This document shows, piece by piece, positions 1-7,417 of a stretch of DNA of 47,676 nucleotides; position 1 is the stretch's first letter, and every line of letters begins with the position of its first letter. This DNA comes from Pseudomonas sp. ZH-FAD (GTDB lineage: Bacteria > Pseudomonadota > Gammaproteobacteria > Pseudomonadales > Pseudomonadaceae): assembly GCF_002803095.1 (NCBI RefSeq), contig NZ_PGLR01000045.1, forward strand, positions 1 to 47,676. The letters run 5' to 3'. The position numbers were made by a program, and so were the translations under genes. The notes below the pieces were generated by a model that was not told where the DNA came from, made no database searches, and worked only from the letters and a program-made list of their open reading frames with translations.

Positions 1-114
1 TGGCCGGATGGCCGTGGAATCAGTGGCCGGATGCGCGTGGAATGGGTGGCCGGATCAGCGTGGAATCGGTGGTCAGATGCTCATGGAATGGGTGGCCAGA
101 TGACCGTGGAATCC
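1..114. repeat. Five tandem 23-bp repeats, probable end of an IS21-family element
   Basis: Five head-to-tail units with an exact 23-bp period run from base 1 (first unit lacks its first G) to 114; the unit starts are near 23, 46, 69 and 92. The consensus is GTGGCCGGATG, three variable bases, then GTGGAAT and two variable bases. Units decay to the right (GTGGTCAG, GTGGCCAG). Multiple subterminal repeats are typical of IS21-family transposons, whose tips end in CA; CA occurs at 116-117. The transposase genes would lie left of the window, so the family call is an inference. Confidence 0.5.
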
Positions 115-153
115 GCAGCCAGACCTTTGAGCATGATGGCGCTCCTTGAAAGC

Positions 154-194
154 AAAAAAGGCCAGCCACACAGCGTGAGCTGCATGGACTGGCC
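154..194 (-). terminator. Rho-independent terminator after the YqaJ-type nuclease gene
   Basis: Read on the minus strand, GGCCAG and CTGGCC pair around an imperfect inner stem, followed by six T. It lies about 30 bases past the stop codon of the nuclease gene. Confidence 0.6.
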
Positions 195-223
195 AAGGGG
201 AGGGATTGAGTGGAAGAGGGTGA

Positions 224-1237
224 TCAGCCGATCAGAAAGCGCCGGCTACCTTCCTTGAGTTTTGGATAGCGGGCCTGTAGGTAGGGCTTTTCCTGGAGCA
301 GGCGCTCGACATCAAGCACGGTACTGTCCTTGGCTTTGCGCCAGCTCACGTAGCCGCTGGAGAACTCGGCCCGGGTGGATTCACCCATGGCTTGCTGCAG
401 CATCTGCTTGAGCTCGGCCTCGCGTTTCTCCTTATCGGAGATCGATTGGCGTACAGCCTTCAACTCCAGGAATGCAGCAGCCAGGCCGGCATTGCCACTG
501 AGATCGACGACCTGACCGTTGTCCTGTGGATACAGGCAACGCAGCGCCAGTTCGGCCGAGGCAGTGCCGTCGACAGGCGGTGGCGTATCGGTTTCAACGT
601 ACTGCCAGAAACGGCGCTCCAACTCGATCAGGCGAGCAATCATCTGCTCGTCCCGTTCGATGCGATGGATCTCCAGCGTCTGGCCACCGAGCAACACCGC
701 TACATCCGCCGCCTGCTTGCCGGTGACGGCGAGCTGGTGCATCACCTGCAACTGCACATATTCGGGGACGCCTTCTTTCCAGAGGCGTGCCCCGTTTATG
801 CCGGCTGTCTTGCATTCGAGGATCTGCACCTCATCTGTACCAATCACCTCGCGATCAATGTTGGCCAGCATCCAGGGCAACTCCGGATTGGGATGCTGCA
901 GCACGGCGTTGATGCGACGTACCTTGTGCTTCGTGCGTTTGCTGTAATGCCAGGCCACGATGGGCTCCAGCACGTTGCCCCAGTAGGCCGGGCTTTCTTC
1001 GTCGTGCGGGTCGGTCTTCGGCAGGTTGCTGTCGCGGCCGGTTTTCTCCAGCCACAGCTCCAACTGGGATTTGTAGGGATTGAGACCGACCGCTGCTGCT
1101 GCATCCGAACTGCCGATGCCTTGCTTGCGGATCTGCAGCCAGTCCTCGCGCGGTAGTTCCTTGGTGCTGACCAGGCGCAGGGCAGGGCGTTTATTGCTGG
1201 TGATGCCATTCAATGACGTTGCTTTCATGGTGTTCAC
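224..1237 (-). CDS. YqaJ/lambda-exonuclease-family recombination nuclease
   Basis: A 337-residue protein of the YqaJ viral recombinase family, a PD-(D/E)xK exonuclease fold related to lambda Exo. Such enzymes resect double-stranded DNA ends for single-strand annealing. The family landmarks are in order: GIGSSDAAAAVGLNPY near residue 42, WGNVLEPIVAWHY near residue 87, and the catalytic strand ILECKTA with its E-x-K pair near residue 140, followed by a Q-rich helix (YVQLQVMHQL). The first ATG was chosen; a GAGGTGAACACC stretch precedes it. It lies downstream of the DUF932 gene on the same strand with a terminator-like hairpin between. YqaJ and DUF932 genes together are common on conjugative elements and plasmids. 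No Bet/RecT-type annealing partner is visible in the window; it may lie to the left. Confidence 0.88.
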   Translation of the reverse strand: MNTMKATSLNGITSNKRPALRLVSTKELPREDWLQIRKQGIGSSDAAAAVGLNPYKSQLELWLEKTGRDSNLPKTDPHDEESPAYWGNVLEPIVAWHYSKRTKHKVRRINAVLQHPNPELPWMLANIDREVIGTDEVQILECKTAGINGARLWKEGVPEYVQLQVMHQLAVTGKQAADVAVLLGGQTLEIHRIERDEQMIARLIELERRFWQYVETDTPPPVDGTASAELALRCLYPQDNGQVVDLSGNAGLAAAFLELKAVRQSISDKEKREAELKQMLQQAMGESTRAEFSSGYVSWRKAKDSTVLDVERLLQEKPYLQARYPKLKEGSRRFLIG

Positions 1238-1248
1238 CTCGCGGACAC

Positions 1249-1282
1249 AAAAACGCCCGATCAGCGCTGATCTGACCGGGCG
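1249..1282 (-). terminator. Hairpin and T-run between the DUF932 and YqaJ-type genes
   Basis: On the minus strand CGCCCG and CGGGCG pair around a self-complementary ATCAGCGCTGAT core and are followed by TTTTT. It ends 12 bases before the nuclease start codon, so it could terminate DUF932 transcripts or attenuate nuclease expression. Confidence 0.55.
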
Positions 1283-1315
1283 TCATGGAGTGGATGAAAT
1301 GGAGAAAGAGGAGGA

Positions 1316-2284
1316 TCAGGCGACCATTTGCAGGGCCGCATCCAGCGCGCGTTGCTTGACCTGCGCGCCTTGGCCAAACCAGGCCGAGTCGAGGCGGTAC
1401 TCAGTGCTGCGAGCACGACGTTCATGGTCGACGTATTCGGTCACCGCGTTGAGCAGACCCCAGGCAGTGCCACGAGCCGACTCTAGATCCGAGCCACGGC
1501 CACGCCCTTCGTACAGTTCCTGAACGCGGCGCAGAGCGCGCTCGTTGGGCAACTGCTCGGGCAACTGGCCGGTCGGGCTGACCTCGCACAGCACATTCAT
1601 GAAATAGCCCAGCGCCTCATGCCACTGCACCTTGCGCTCAGCCAACGCGCGCATGCGGTACATGAAGTCGTCCCATTGCGAGACGGCGATGCCGAGTTGC
1701 TTCTTCACCACCTTCGGATCGAAGCGCGTGTTGTGTGGCACCCTGATTGCGCGACTGGTGCCGTCCAATGCCACTGTCAGGGTGTTGTTGCACACCACGC
1801 GCACGGTGGTCGGTGTCGCTGTGGTAGCCAGGGTGCCGTCACAGGACGTCGCCAGCAGCAGGTAGCCGTTGACCTGGTCATTACCCTTGATGGCGGTTTC
1901 TTGCCCGGTACGCGCCAGTGCCCAGAACTTGCGGCCACCCTTGAGCACGCCAGCGGTTTCCAGCTCGTAGCCGGAGACCTCGGTCAGATCGCGGTAGAAC
2001 TCCAGCACCTCGCGAGGCTGCACGGTGTGATAGCGACTGGAGACCACTGACAACGGTGCCTTGGTGTCGGAGCGATAGAGCACCTTCTGTTCGGGGAAGG
2101 AATGGATCGTGCCCAGGTGGCCGACGGCATCGGATTTGAAATGCACGGGGCTTTCCTGGATCTGCCAGTCCATACCGGCTTCACGTTGCCAGATTTCGAT
2201 GGGCTGTTTGCGCGGCAGGCTGTTGCCCAGACCGTGCCAGGGAGTCGCGCCGACGTAGGCCATTTGTTCGACTTGATGAGCCAT
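1316..2284 (-). CDS. DUF932 domain protein
   Basis: A 322-residue DUF932 protein, a family found mainly on plasmids, phages and integrative elements and with no settled biochemical role. The family-typical N-terminus AYVGATPWHGLGNSLP is present, and the body carries the phage/plasmid-toxin-like core (RVVCNNTLTVAL, near residue 165). The start used here (MAHQVEQ) follows an AAAGGAAA ribosome site at about 8 bases spacing; an upstream in-frame ATG would add 20 residues with no such site. It precedes the YqaJ-type nuclease gene on the same strand, which suggests the two act in one DNA-processing programme; this is inference from neighbourhood. Confidence 0.85.
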   Translation of the reverse strand: MAHQVEQMAYVGATPWHGLGNSLPRKQPIEIWQREAGMDWQIQESPVHFKSDAVGHLGTIHSFPEQKVLYRSDTKAPLSVVSSRYHTVQPREVLEFYRDLTEVSGYELETAGVLKGGRKFWALARTGQETAIKGNDQVNGYLLLATSCDGTLATTATPTTVRVVCNNTLTVALDGTSRAIRVPHNTRFDPKVVKKQLGIAVSQWDDFMYRMRALAERKVQWHEALGYFMNVLCEVSPTGQLPEQLPNERALRRVQELYEGRGRGSDLESARGTAWGLLNAVTEYVDHERRARSTEYRLDSAWFGQGAQVKQRALDAALQMVA

Positions 2285-2376
2285 GATGAATTTCCTTTGG
2301 GTGCGCGCCGGCATAAAGCGCTGCGCATGGCGCAGCACCGGCAATCAGAGATGAGTGAGAGAAGTAGGTGTCTGGA

Positions 2377-2703
2377 TCAGACCGGCTGATTGAAGCGGTG
2401 ACCGCAGCTCAGACAGAAGTTGTGGGCCAGCACATGACGGTCGAGTTTTTCGCCAAGCTGAGCGCCCATCGCGCAGCCTCCAGCAGCGCCAACCAGGCCA
2501 CTGAGAATGGCCGATGACAGGGCATTGAGATTTACGTTGGGAGGTTTGGCGAGATCGCTACTGGTAACAGTCGGGCCAGTGAGCAGGATGGTGCCTGCGC
2601 CACGCAGCGCACCGCCCAGCATGCCGATGAAGGCAGCAATCCGCATGGCGGTGAGGTGCGTAGAGACCTGAGGAGAGCCGCAGCTCGGGCAGTGCAATGA
2701 CAT
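2377..2703 (-). CDS. Small zinc-ribbon protein with a glycine-rich middle
   Basis: A protein of about 108 residues with one CxxC pair near each end (CPSCGS at the N-terminus, CLSCGH at the C-terminus). Together they can form a four-cysteine zinc ribbon. Between them are two hydrophobic glycine/alanine-rich stretches (AAFIGMLGGALRGAGTILL and LSGLVGAAGGCAMGAQLG) of glycine-zipper character that may associate with membrane. I chose the MSLHCPSC start because GGAG lies 9 bases upstream; another ATG 15 bases earlier (2718) is possible. Function unknown. It is upstream of the DUF932 gene on the same strand and divergent from the unknown operon. Confidence 0.6.
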   Translation of the reverse strand: MSLHCPSCGSPQVSTHLTAMRIAAFIGMLGGALRGAGTILLTGPTVTSSDLAKPPNVNLNALSSAILSGLVGAAGGCAMGAQLGEKLDRHVLAHNFCLSCGHRFNQPV

Positions 2704-2789
2704 GGTTGAAGACTCCATGGTGGGGATGTCATTGCTGTGATGTGTGACTGAGATTTTTTGGAGCTGGATTTACGGTGGTGGTAGGGCTA

Positions 2790-2834
2790 TTGACTCAAAA
2801 GCTGTTGGCCATGTATGCCGTAGTGGCATATGGC
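2790..2834 (+). promoter_or_regulatory. Candidate promoter with overlapping palindrome for the unknown operon
   Basis: TTGACT (2790-2795) and TATGCC (2814-2819) are spaced by 18 bases and resemble a sigma-70 promoter. The -10 is the left arm of a perfect inverted repeat, TATGCC-GTAGT-GGCATA (2814-2830), which extends outward by GCCA/TGGC to 2834. This is a reasonable repressor-site layout. The operon start codon follows at 2916. Confidence 0.4.
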
Positions 2835-2915
2835 TTCTGCGTACCGCTGATCCTGCTATGCTGGCTCCTCACATCCCTTGGCTCGAGCGCCAGGGACAGT
2901 TGCTTAGGAGGAGCC

Positions 2916-3908
2916 ATGTCGGAAACCGTAAACGTTGGTGAGATTGCTGAGAAGCTTTCAGTTGATATATTTGGCAGCTTTTTCTGGCAAATGAAGGATA
3001 AATGGAACGAGAATTTTAACTGCCACTGTCCTGCTCACTTGGGTAGTGATGGCAAACCAAAGACTCAACATCCTGGTGATGCGATTTTCTATTACGAAGA
3101 TCCCTATCTCGGGAGCACGATCTATCTTCACACTGACCTGAAAGCCTACAAGAAAGAGAGTATCGGGAAGCAAAAGCTTCGCGACGCCTTCAAGTCCTTG
3201 GCTGTTACTGTCGAATGCGCTAGGGATTCGGAATCTTGGCGAAGTAGTTTCGCGATTACTGACTGCGATAACTATGAAGTTCGAGGTCTTCTCTTTGTGC
3301 ACAACCATGATCATGGGTATGAAAAGCCATTTTACGGCCTGATCGAGAAAATTGGTTTTGACTCGATTCCCATACCGCCCAATGTCTATCTTCACTACCT
3401 TGGGCCACATGACATCAATCGTTTGTTTACCATCGCCAACGATATGATTCGCCTGACTAGCCAGAAGAAAATGTCTAGCGAATACACCTTCTATTATCCC
3501 GACCTTGTATTGCGTCGGCGGCAAGGGGATGTATGGGGGCAGCCCGCAACCATCGAAGCGCTTACCAGTCCTTACCTGATTGTTCAGCATAAAGGTACGG
3601 ACAAGACCGAGCCAGGCTACGTGGTGTACTACAACCGTCCCGGTGCCTCGCATACTGAGTTTGAATATTTTTTAGACAGCCTTTCGCGATATCAGATGTT
3701 GGAGTCAGGCAAGTCAGTTCAAATTCGAGTCACAGTGCCAAATGCTGACCCTCAAATGGTGGCAAACTTCAAAGCGGCCAAAGAGAGGTACGCCAAGGCT
3801 TGGGGCTTCGATCCGATTCGAGAAACTGTCTTGAACGCGATCAGTTTTGAGGCAGTTACCGCAGTGACGGACTCGTACAATCCAGGTTGGATGGGGTGGC
3901 GCAATTGA
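2916..3908 (+). CDS. Unknown protein, first gene of island operon; possible PD-(D/E)xK-like nuclease
   Basis: A 330-residue protein I cannot assign to a named family. The start is well supported by AGGAGGAG (2906-2913) just before ATG. There is no signal peptide or membrane segment, so it is probably cytoplasmic. Residues 55-80 read D55-AIFYYED, a turn, then IYLHTD74-L-K76: a beta hairpin ending in D-x-K. This is the outline of a PD-(D/E)xK nuclease core, but the match is by eye and weak. A Cys/His cluster (C36, H37, C38) precedes it. The rest is alpha/beta with many aromatic residues, for example HYLGPHDINRLF near residue 165. Base composition is AT-richer than the flanking chromosome. It overlaps the next reading frame, implying an operon. 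It may be a nuclease or effector of a defence module, which is inference. Confidence 0.7.
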   Translation: MSETVNVGEIAEKLSVDIFGSFFWQMKDKWNENFNCHCPAHLGSDGKPKTQHPGDAIFYYEDPYLGSTIYLHTDLKAYKKESIGKQKLRDAFKSLAVTVECARDSESWRSSFAITDCDNYEVRGLLFVHNHDHGYEKPFYGLIEKIGFDSIPIPPNVYLHYLGPHDINRLFTIANDMIRLTSQKKMSSEYTFYYPDLVLRRRQGDVWGQPATIEALTSPYLIVQHKGTDKTEPGYVVYYNRPGASHTEFEYFLDSLSRYQMLESGKSVQIRVTVPNADPQMVANFKAAKERYAKAWGFDPIRETVLNAISFEAVTAVTDSYNPGWMGWRN

Positions 3909-4381
3909 AAAAAAGAACATTCGGCCCGGCCATGTACTACGCATCGGATAAAAATGTCTTTGATGCACTGATTCAACACCGAGTGGATGCCCCTACCTTG
4001 GCGGTGCTGTTCGAGCGACGTAACATGATTGTTTCCAAAAAGACCCCAAGAGACGATCTGGCAGAGTATTTCTCCCGCCTTCCTCATGACTACTATGATC
4101 ATCGGATAATATCGGAGAAATTGGGGGTTCTTCCTCGCAGGGAGCGCACTACCTCTATGGATCTTGTTGGAGCCATTGATCCCGAGGAGCTTAAGTTTGC
4201 GCTTGAGGCTATTAAGAAGGAAATCATTGCCAATGGTGATGTCGCCCACATTGTTAGGAGTGGTAATGATTTTACGCTGAAAGTCCAGTATTCGCTCATT
4301 GATTACAAAAAACCGAATTTGCACAGCAGCAAATCAAGGATGGTGTGGTTGAGTTTATTAAGAGCGCTGACGGCTACCTGA
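3887..4381 (+). CDS. Unknown protein with SAP-like N-terminus, 5' half of a frameshifted gene
   Basis: This frame gives 164 residues, but coding character ends at a run of six A (4307-4312). Beyond it the natural continuation is in the -1 frame. Residues about 33-65 (VDAPTLAVLFERRNMIVS, then KTPRDDLAEYFSRL) have the helix-extended-helix pattern of SAP-type nucleic-acid-binding domains; this is a visual match. The start is uncertain. ATG 3887 and GTG 3896 overlap the previous gene, while TTG 3905 overlaps its TGA, which would give tight translational coupling. With the 3' half the full product would be about 368 residues. It is either a broken gene, a homopolymer sequencing error, or a programmed-slippage gene. 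Confidence 0.55.
   Translation: MDGVAQLKKRTFGPAMYYASDKNVFDALIQHRVDAPTLAVLFERRNMIVSKKTPRDDLAEYFSRLPHDYYDHRIISEKLGVLPRRERTTSMDLVGAIDPEELKFALEAIKKEIIANGDVAHIVRSGNDFTLKVQYSLIDYKKPNLHSSKSRMVWLSLLRALTAT
4307..4312 (+). other. A6 run at the point where the middle gene changes frame
   Basis: Frame is TAC AAA AAA CCG before the run. Stepping back one base after the second AAA gives ACC GAA TTT GCA and continues as K-T-E-F-A-Q-Q-Q-I-K-D-G-V-V into the long downstream frame with no stop. The heptamer is C AAA AAA, close to but not the classical A AAA AAG slippery site. Confidence 0.6.
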
Positions 4382-4992
4382 TCAACAACGCGCAAAATGA
4401 ATTCATGAACACTGTGCGCGATGAGATCGTTGCAAAGGTAGACACGCTAGTACCTGATGATATTGAACGTATCACGGTTAACCTGTATGACGTAATTAAT
4501 CCTAAGATGAGGACGCGCTTCTTCATTGATCTTAGTACAAGCTTGGATGGCTTTAGTCGTCGTGATGTATCTGACGTATATGTATATAAGCCGAAGCTGG
4601 ACGCCGATGATGAAGAATTAGCATCCGATGAGCATGAGACGCATATCGAAAAAGTATTGCTTAAGGGTAATGGTGTTACTCGTTCGTCCTTGCTCCTTGA
4701 TCTCGTGGATGAAGATGCATTCTATATTTTTAAGATGTGTTGGACTGCGCAGCGCACTCTTGGGAATGGAGATGTAATTAGTGTGGAGGTTTTGTTCGCA
4801 GATCCCAAGAATTGCATGGATTTCTCGATCTTAGTCAAGTCGGTATACCCTTATGTAGACGGCAAAGTGGGGAAAAAACGCGCGCCCTTGAAGTCTGAAA
4901 TCGACTCGATGTCTAGGTTGATTGAAAAGGCCGCGCGTGAGCAGATGCAGAAACTTAAGGCGGAATGCACTCAAGGAGGTGATCAAGTATGA
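4345..4992 (+). CDS. Unknown protein, 3' half of the frameshifted middle gene
   Basis: From a GTG at 4345 (AAGGA four bases upstream, tight) this frame encodes 215 residues. The same frame stays open upstream to the A6 run and reads like protein (TEFAQQQIKDGVVEFIKSADG), so I read it as the C-terminal part of the 3887 gene. The sequence is acidic in the middle (DADDEELASDEHE) with an alpha/beta body, and ends in a charged helix (SRLIEKAAREQMQKLK). There is no recognised domain, signal or membrane segment. Its TGA overlaps the next ATG as ATGA, the usual sign of coupled translation. If it is expressed independently, the GTG start would be used; I consider the fused reading more likely. Confidence 0.6.
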   Translation: MVEFIKSADGYLINNAQNEFMNTVRDEIVAKVDTLVPDDIERITVNLYDVINPKMRTRFFIDLSTSLDGFSRRDVSDVYVYKPKLDADDEELASDEHETHIEKVLLKGNGVTRSSLLLDLVDEDAFYIFKMCWTAQRTLGNGDVISVEVLFADPKNCMDFSILVKSVYPYVDGKVGKKRAPLKSEIDSMSRLIEKAAREQMQKLKAECTQGGDQV

Positions 4993-5657
4993 TCTCACGC
5001 TACAAGTGGTACCAGGTGCGTCTACCTTGCTCTGTAGCCGAGTTCTTTACCAAGTTACGAGCCGTAGGATACGACAGTGCAGGCACTGCGGGCTTTTTGA
5101 CTAGCGAAAGCGAGTCATCTTTTCGCTACATTTGGCCATCTACTATCAACGCTGTCCGTCTAGACAGTGAAGGGAACGCTGAGTATCAGCAGATCATCAC
5201 CGTCAACTCTCAGTCTATTATTGTGCTTAACGAACGATCCACAATTTTTCGATTTGAGAGTCCGGCAAGGTCAATACGTGAAGTCCTGAACGCCTTGGAG
5301 AATGCGATAGGGTTTGGCTTTGCTTGTGAGCAGATAGTCATCAGCGATGCTCTGGTACAAACGGCACTAGAAAGTGCCACTAGAAAAGTTCTGAACAGTT
5401 TAAAAGTGTCGGGTGCGATCCCGAAGGCCAATTCCCTTGCTCGGATTGAGTTGGTATCTAAAGAGGGCATCAATACAGAAAATATTAAACTACTAGGGAT
5501 GGCTGATTTTTTGGTTGATGCAGCCTCCTACGAGGTCACCTACAAAGGGGTTAAGGGGCAGATAGGATTTTCACGATCAGCAGCCTGTAAGATCAGCGGC
5601 CCACTTACACCATTCATCCTGAGCAATATTGAGAGAGCTCTGCAGGCGCAGTGCTAG
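4989..5657 (+). CDS. Unknown protein, third gene of the island operon
   Basis: A 222-residue soluble protein without a family I recognise. Its ATG overlaps the stop of the preceding gene by four bases (ATGA), and GGAGGTGAT (4976-4984) lies upstream at good spacing, so it is clearly translated with the operon. The N-terminal half is beta-rich (YQQIITVNSQSIIVLNE, STIFRFESPARS). A helical segment, REVLNALENAIGFGF, follows, then an alternating C-terminal region (LVDAASYEVTYKGVKGQIGFS). Codon use is AT-leaning like its partners. A minus-strand integrase gene faces it 351 bases downstream. No function is proposed beyond membership in the three-protein module. Confidence 0.7.
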   Translation: MISRYKWYQVRLPCSVAEFFTKLRAVGYDSAGTAGFLTSESESSFRYIWPSTINAVRLDSEGNAEYQQIITVNSQSIIVLNERSTIFRFESPARSIREVLNALENAIGFGFACEQIVISDALVQTALESATRKVLNSLKVSGAIPKANSLARIELVSKEGINTENIKLLGMADFLVDAASYEVTYKGVKGQIGFSRSAACKISGPLTPFILSNIERALQAQC

Positions 5658-6008
5658 CTTGGCTTCAATCAGTAGTCGCCTTTTGAACAGCATATCGAAG
5701 CGACGTTTATTTCGCGTTTTCTCGCATGGCTGACGTCGATAAGTTTCCGGTAGCTGTGTCCTGAATATGCTCACTCTACTAGGCTGTCACTGACTTGATG
5801 TAGTCAGTACTATTATAGTTCGCCACGAACCTCGCCCTTGTCGATGTGTGTACTGATAAGTTCAGATTCCCAGCCGCGTTCATTTGACGCGGTACTGGCC
5901 ACTGAGTGCATGCCATGGCTGACTAGGCGTCCCTCGAGCCCATGCGTTCTAGTGCTATATTCGCCGCCTGCCTGTTGCTGTGGATACGATCTGCGGGCGC
6001 AGTGCCGA
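5658..6008. other. 351-bp non-coding gap between the unknown operon and the integrase
   Basis: This space separates convergent genes. I find no convincing gene, no strong hairpin followed by T, and no tRNA. Short frames crossing it on either strand lack ribosome sites. The composition is mixed and may be decayed mobile-element sequence. Confidence 0.5.
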
Positions 6009-7247
6009 CTACAGGCTTTTGCCGTTATCCGTCAGTGTGTCTGCATTGGTATTTGTACAAAATACTGCCCAGTCGGTCATCAATTCTCTACGTTTATCTA
6101 GAAAGTCCGAACGAGAGTAGGCAGCCTCTGTTTGGTCTCGCTCATCATGAGCCAGCGCAAATTCGCATACCTCTCTAGGGTAGTGAGTGTTTTCGCTTGC
6201 CCAGTCCCTGAAGGTAGAGCGGAAGCCGTGTCGGGTGATGTCTGCATGGCCGAGTTTGTGCAGCAGGTTGCGAACTGCGTTGGCGTGGATCACGCCGGTC
6301 TTTCCTTGTCCAGGGAACACGTAGGGCGAGTTCGTGGTTGGCATATCTCGAAGCATGCTTACCGCAGCTTCAGGCAGCGGAATGACAAAGGCTTTTCGCA
6401 TCTTCATGCGTGCGGCAGGTAGTGACCATATGCCTGCTTCTAGGTCGAGCTCAGACCATTGAGCGAAGCGGATCATGTGGGAGCGGGCGCCAGTCAAGAT
6501 CAATAGGCGCGTAGCAATAGCATCTCGGCCTGGGGCTTGAGCGAGTTTTTCCATCAGGCTTGGTAGTTCTTTCCAGTGCATGGCCGGAAAGTGGGTGCGC
6601 TGACGAGCCTTCTTTTTTTCCGCCTTGCTCAGAAGATTATCCAGGTGACCGCGCCAGCGAGCTGGGTTGTCACCTGAGCGTAGGCCGCGAGTCTTGGCCG
6701 CGTCCAAGATCTGCTCGATCTGGCCACGGACTTCGTCTGCTGTACGGGTCTTGGTTGCCCAGATCGGGCGTAAAACACTCACCACTTGTTCGGTTTTGAT
6801 CGCATCCGCCGAGAGCATCCCTATGGTAGGGAATGCGTAGAGCTCCAGTTTCCTTAACCAGCCTTTACGCCATTTCTCTGACCAGGAGGCGCCATGAGCG
6901 TTTTGGTGCTCTTGAGCGAGGTCTTTGAAGGTTATACGGCTGGCATCGGCTTGGCGCTGCGCTTCGCGCTTGGCCTCTCGTTCTGCGTCCCGGGTGCCTA
7001 GTGGGTCAGAGCCGTTTGCCAGTACCTTACGTTGGTCAGCGGCCAGTTGCCGGGCCGCGCTCAAGGTGATGGTGGGGAAGGGGCCTAGGCCCATTTCACG
7101 GCTGCGGCCATCCCGCTTGTAGCGAAATATCCAGCTGGAGACTCCGCTTTTTGAAACCTGAAAGTACAGGCCTTCGCCATCACTGCTCTTCCCTGGTACT
7201 GCAGCCTTGGCGAGAGATTCGGCTGTTTTGCTTGTGAGCTTACCCAT
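6009..7247 (-). CDS. P4-type tyrosine integrase
   Basis: A 412-residue site-specific tyrosine recombinase of the type carried by P4-like genomic islands. The N-terminal arm-binding DUF4102-like domain is plain (GEGLYFQVSKSG, WIFRYKRDGR, REMGLGPFPTITLSAAR). A core-binding helical domain follows, then the catalytic domain: the first arginine in TGARSHMIRF, a beta-hairpin lysine region (MKMRKAFVIPL), H-x-x-R as HGFR, the second histidine in LAHDERD and the nucleophile tyrosine in EAAYSRSDFLDKRR. The box-I context SHM instead of the usual Gly-Glu is slightly unusual. The start follows AAGGAAGA at about 7 bases. It probably integrated the element beside ppa; no tRNA target is present. Confidence 0.92.
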   Translation of the reverse strand: MGKLTSKTAESLAKAAVPGKSSDGEGLYFQVSKSGVSSWIFRYKRDGRSREMGLGPFPTITLSAARQLAADQRKVLANGSDPLGTRDAEREAKREAQRQADASRITFKDLAQEHQNAHGASWSEKWRKGWLRKLELYAFPTIGMLSADAIKTEQVVSVLRPIWATKTRTADEVRGQIEQILDAAKTRGLRSGDNPARWRGHLDNLLSKAEKKKARQRTHFPAMHWKELPSLMEKLAQAPGRDAIATRLLILTGARSHMIRFAQWSELDLEAGIWSLPAARMKMRKAFVIPLPEAAVSMLRDMPTTNSPYVFPGQGKTGVIHANAVRNLLHKLGHADITRHGFRSTFRDWASENTHYPREVCEFALAHDERDQTEAAYSRSDFLDKRRELMTDWAVFCTNTNADTLTDNGKSL

Positions 7248-7260
7248 TATGTCTTCCTTT

Positions 7261-7282
7261 TGACCCACACTCTGACCCACAC
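7261..7282. repeat. Direct repeat TGACCCACAC upstream of the integrase
   Basis: TGACCCACAC occurs twice (7261-7270, 7273-7282) separated by TC, just upstream of the integrase start, with a related ATGTGGG inverted 6 bases on. Such repeats near P4-type integrases can be arm-type integrase sites or part of the promoter. The attachment core itself cannot be fixed without the other end of the element. Confidence 0.4.
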
Positions 7283-7392
7283 CTTTATGTGGGATTCAGT
7301 GGATTCTCATCGGACGTTATGGGAGGGATGGTACGCTGCAGGCCTTGTGAATTCTAGCGTGTGAGATCTTGCTGGATTTCTTCGGGCAATAA

Positions 7393-7417
7393 AAAAGCCG
7401 GCTTGTGGCCGGCTTTT
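7393..7417. terminator. Bidirectional terminator after ppa
   Basis: AAAAGCCGGC and GCCGGCTTTT pair across a TTGTG loop; A and T runs flank both sides. It lies just past the ppa stop and marks the chromosomal side of the junction. Confidence 0.85.

Noticed and set aside
1..114. CRISPR array
   Set aside because: The repeats are contiguous with a 23-bp period and no unique spacers of 30 or so bases; no cas genes are near.
2775..2915. A 47-residue hydrophobic N-terminal extension of the first operon protein
   Set aside because: The extension would cover the putative promoter and palindrome and lacks a ribosome site, while ATG 2916 has a near-perfect one.
5838..6178. Two short plus-strand frames near the integrase end
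   Set aside because: They overlap each other and the integrase 3' end, have no ribosome site, and have cysteine-rich, non-protein-like composition.
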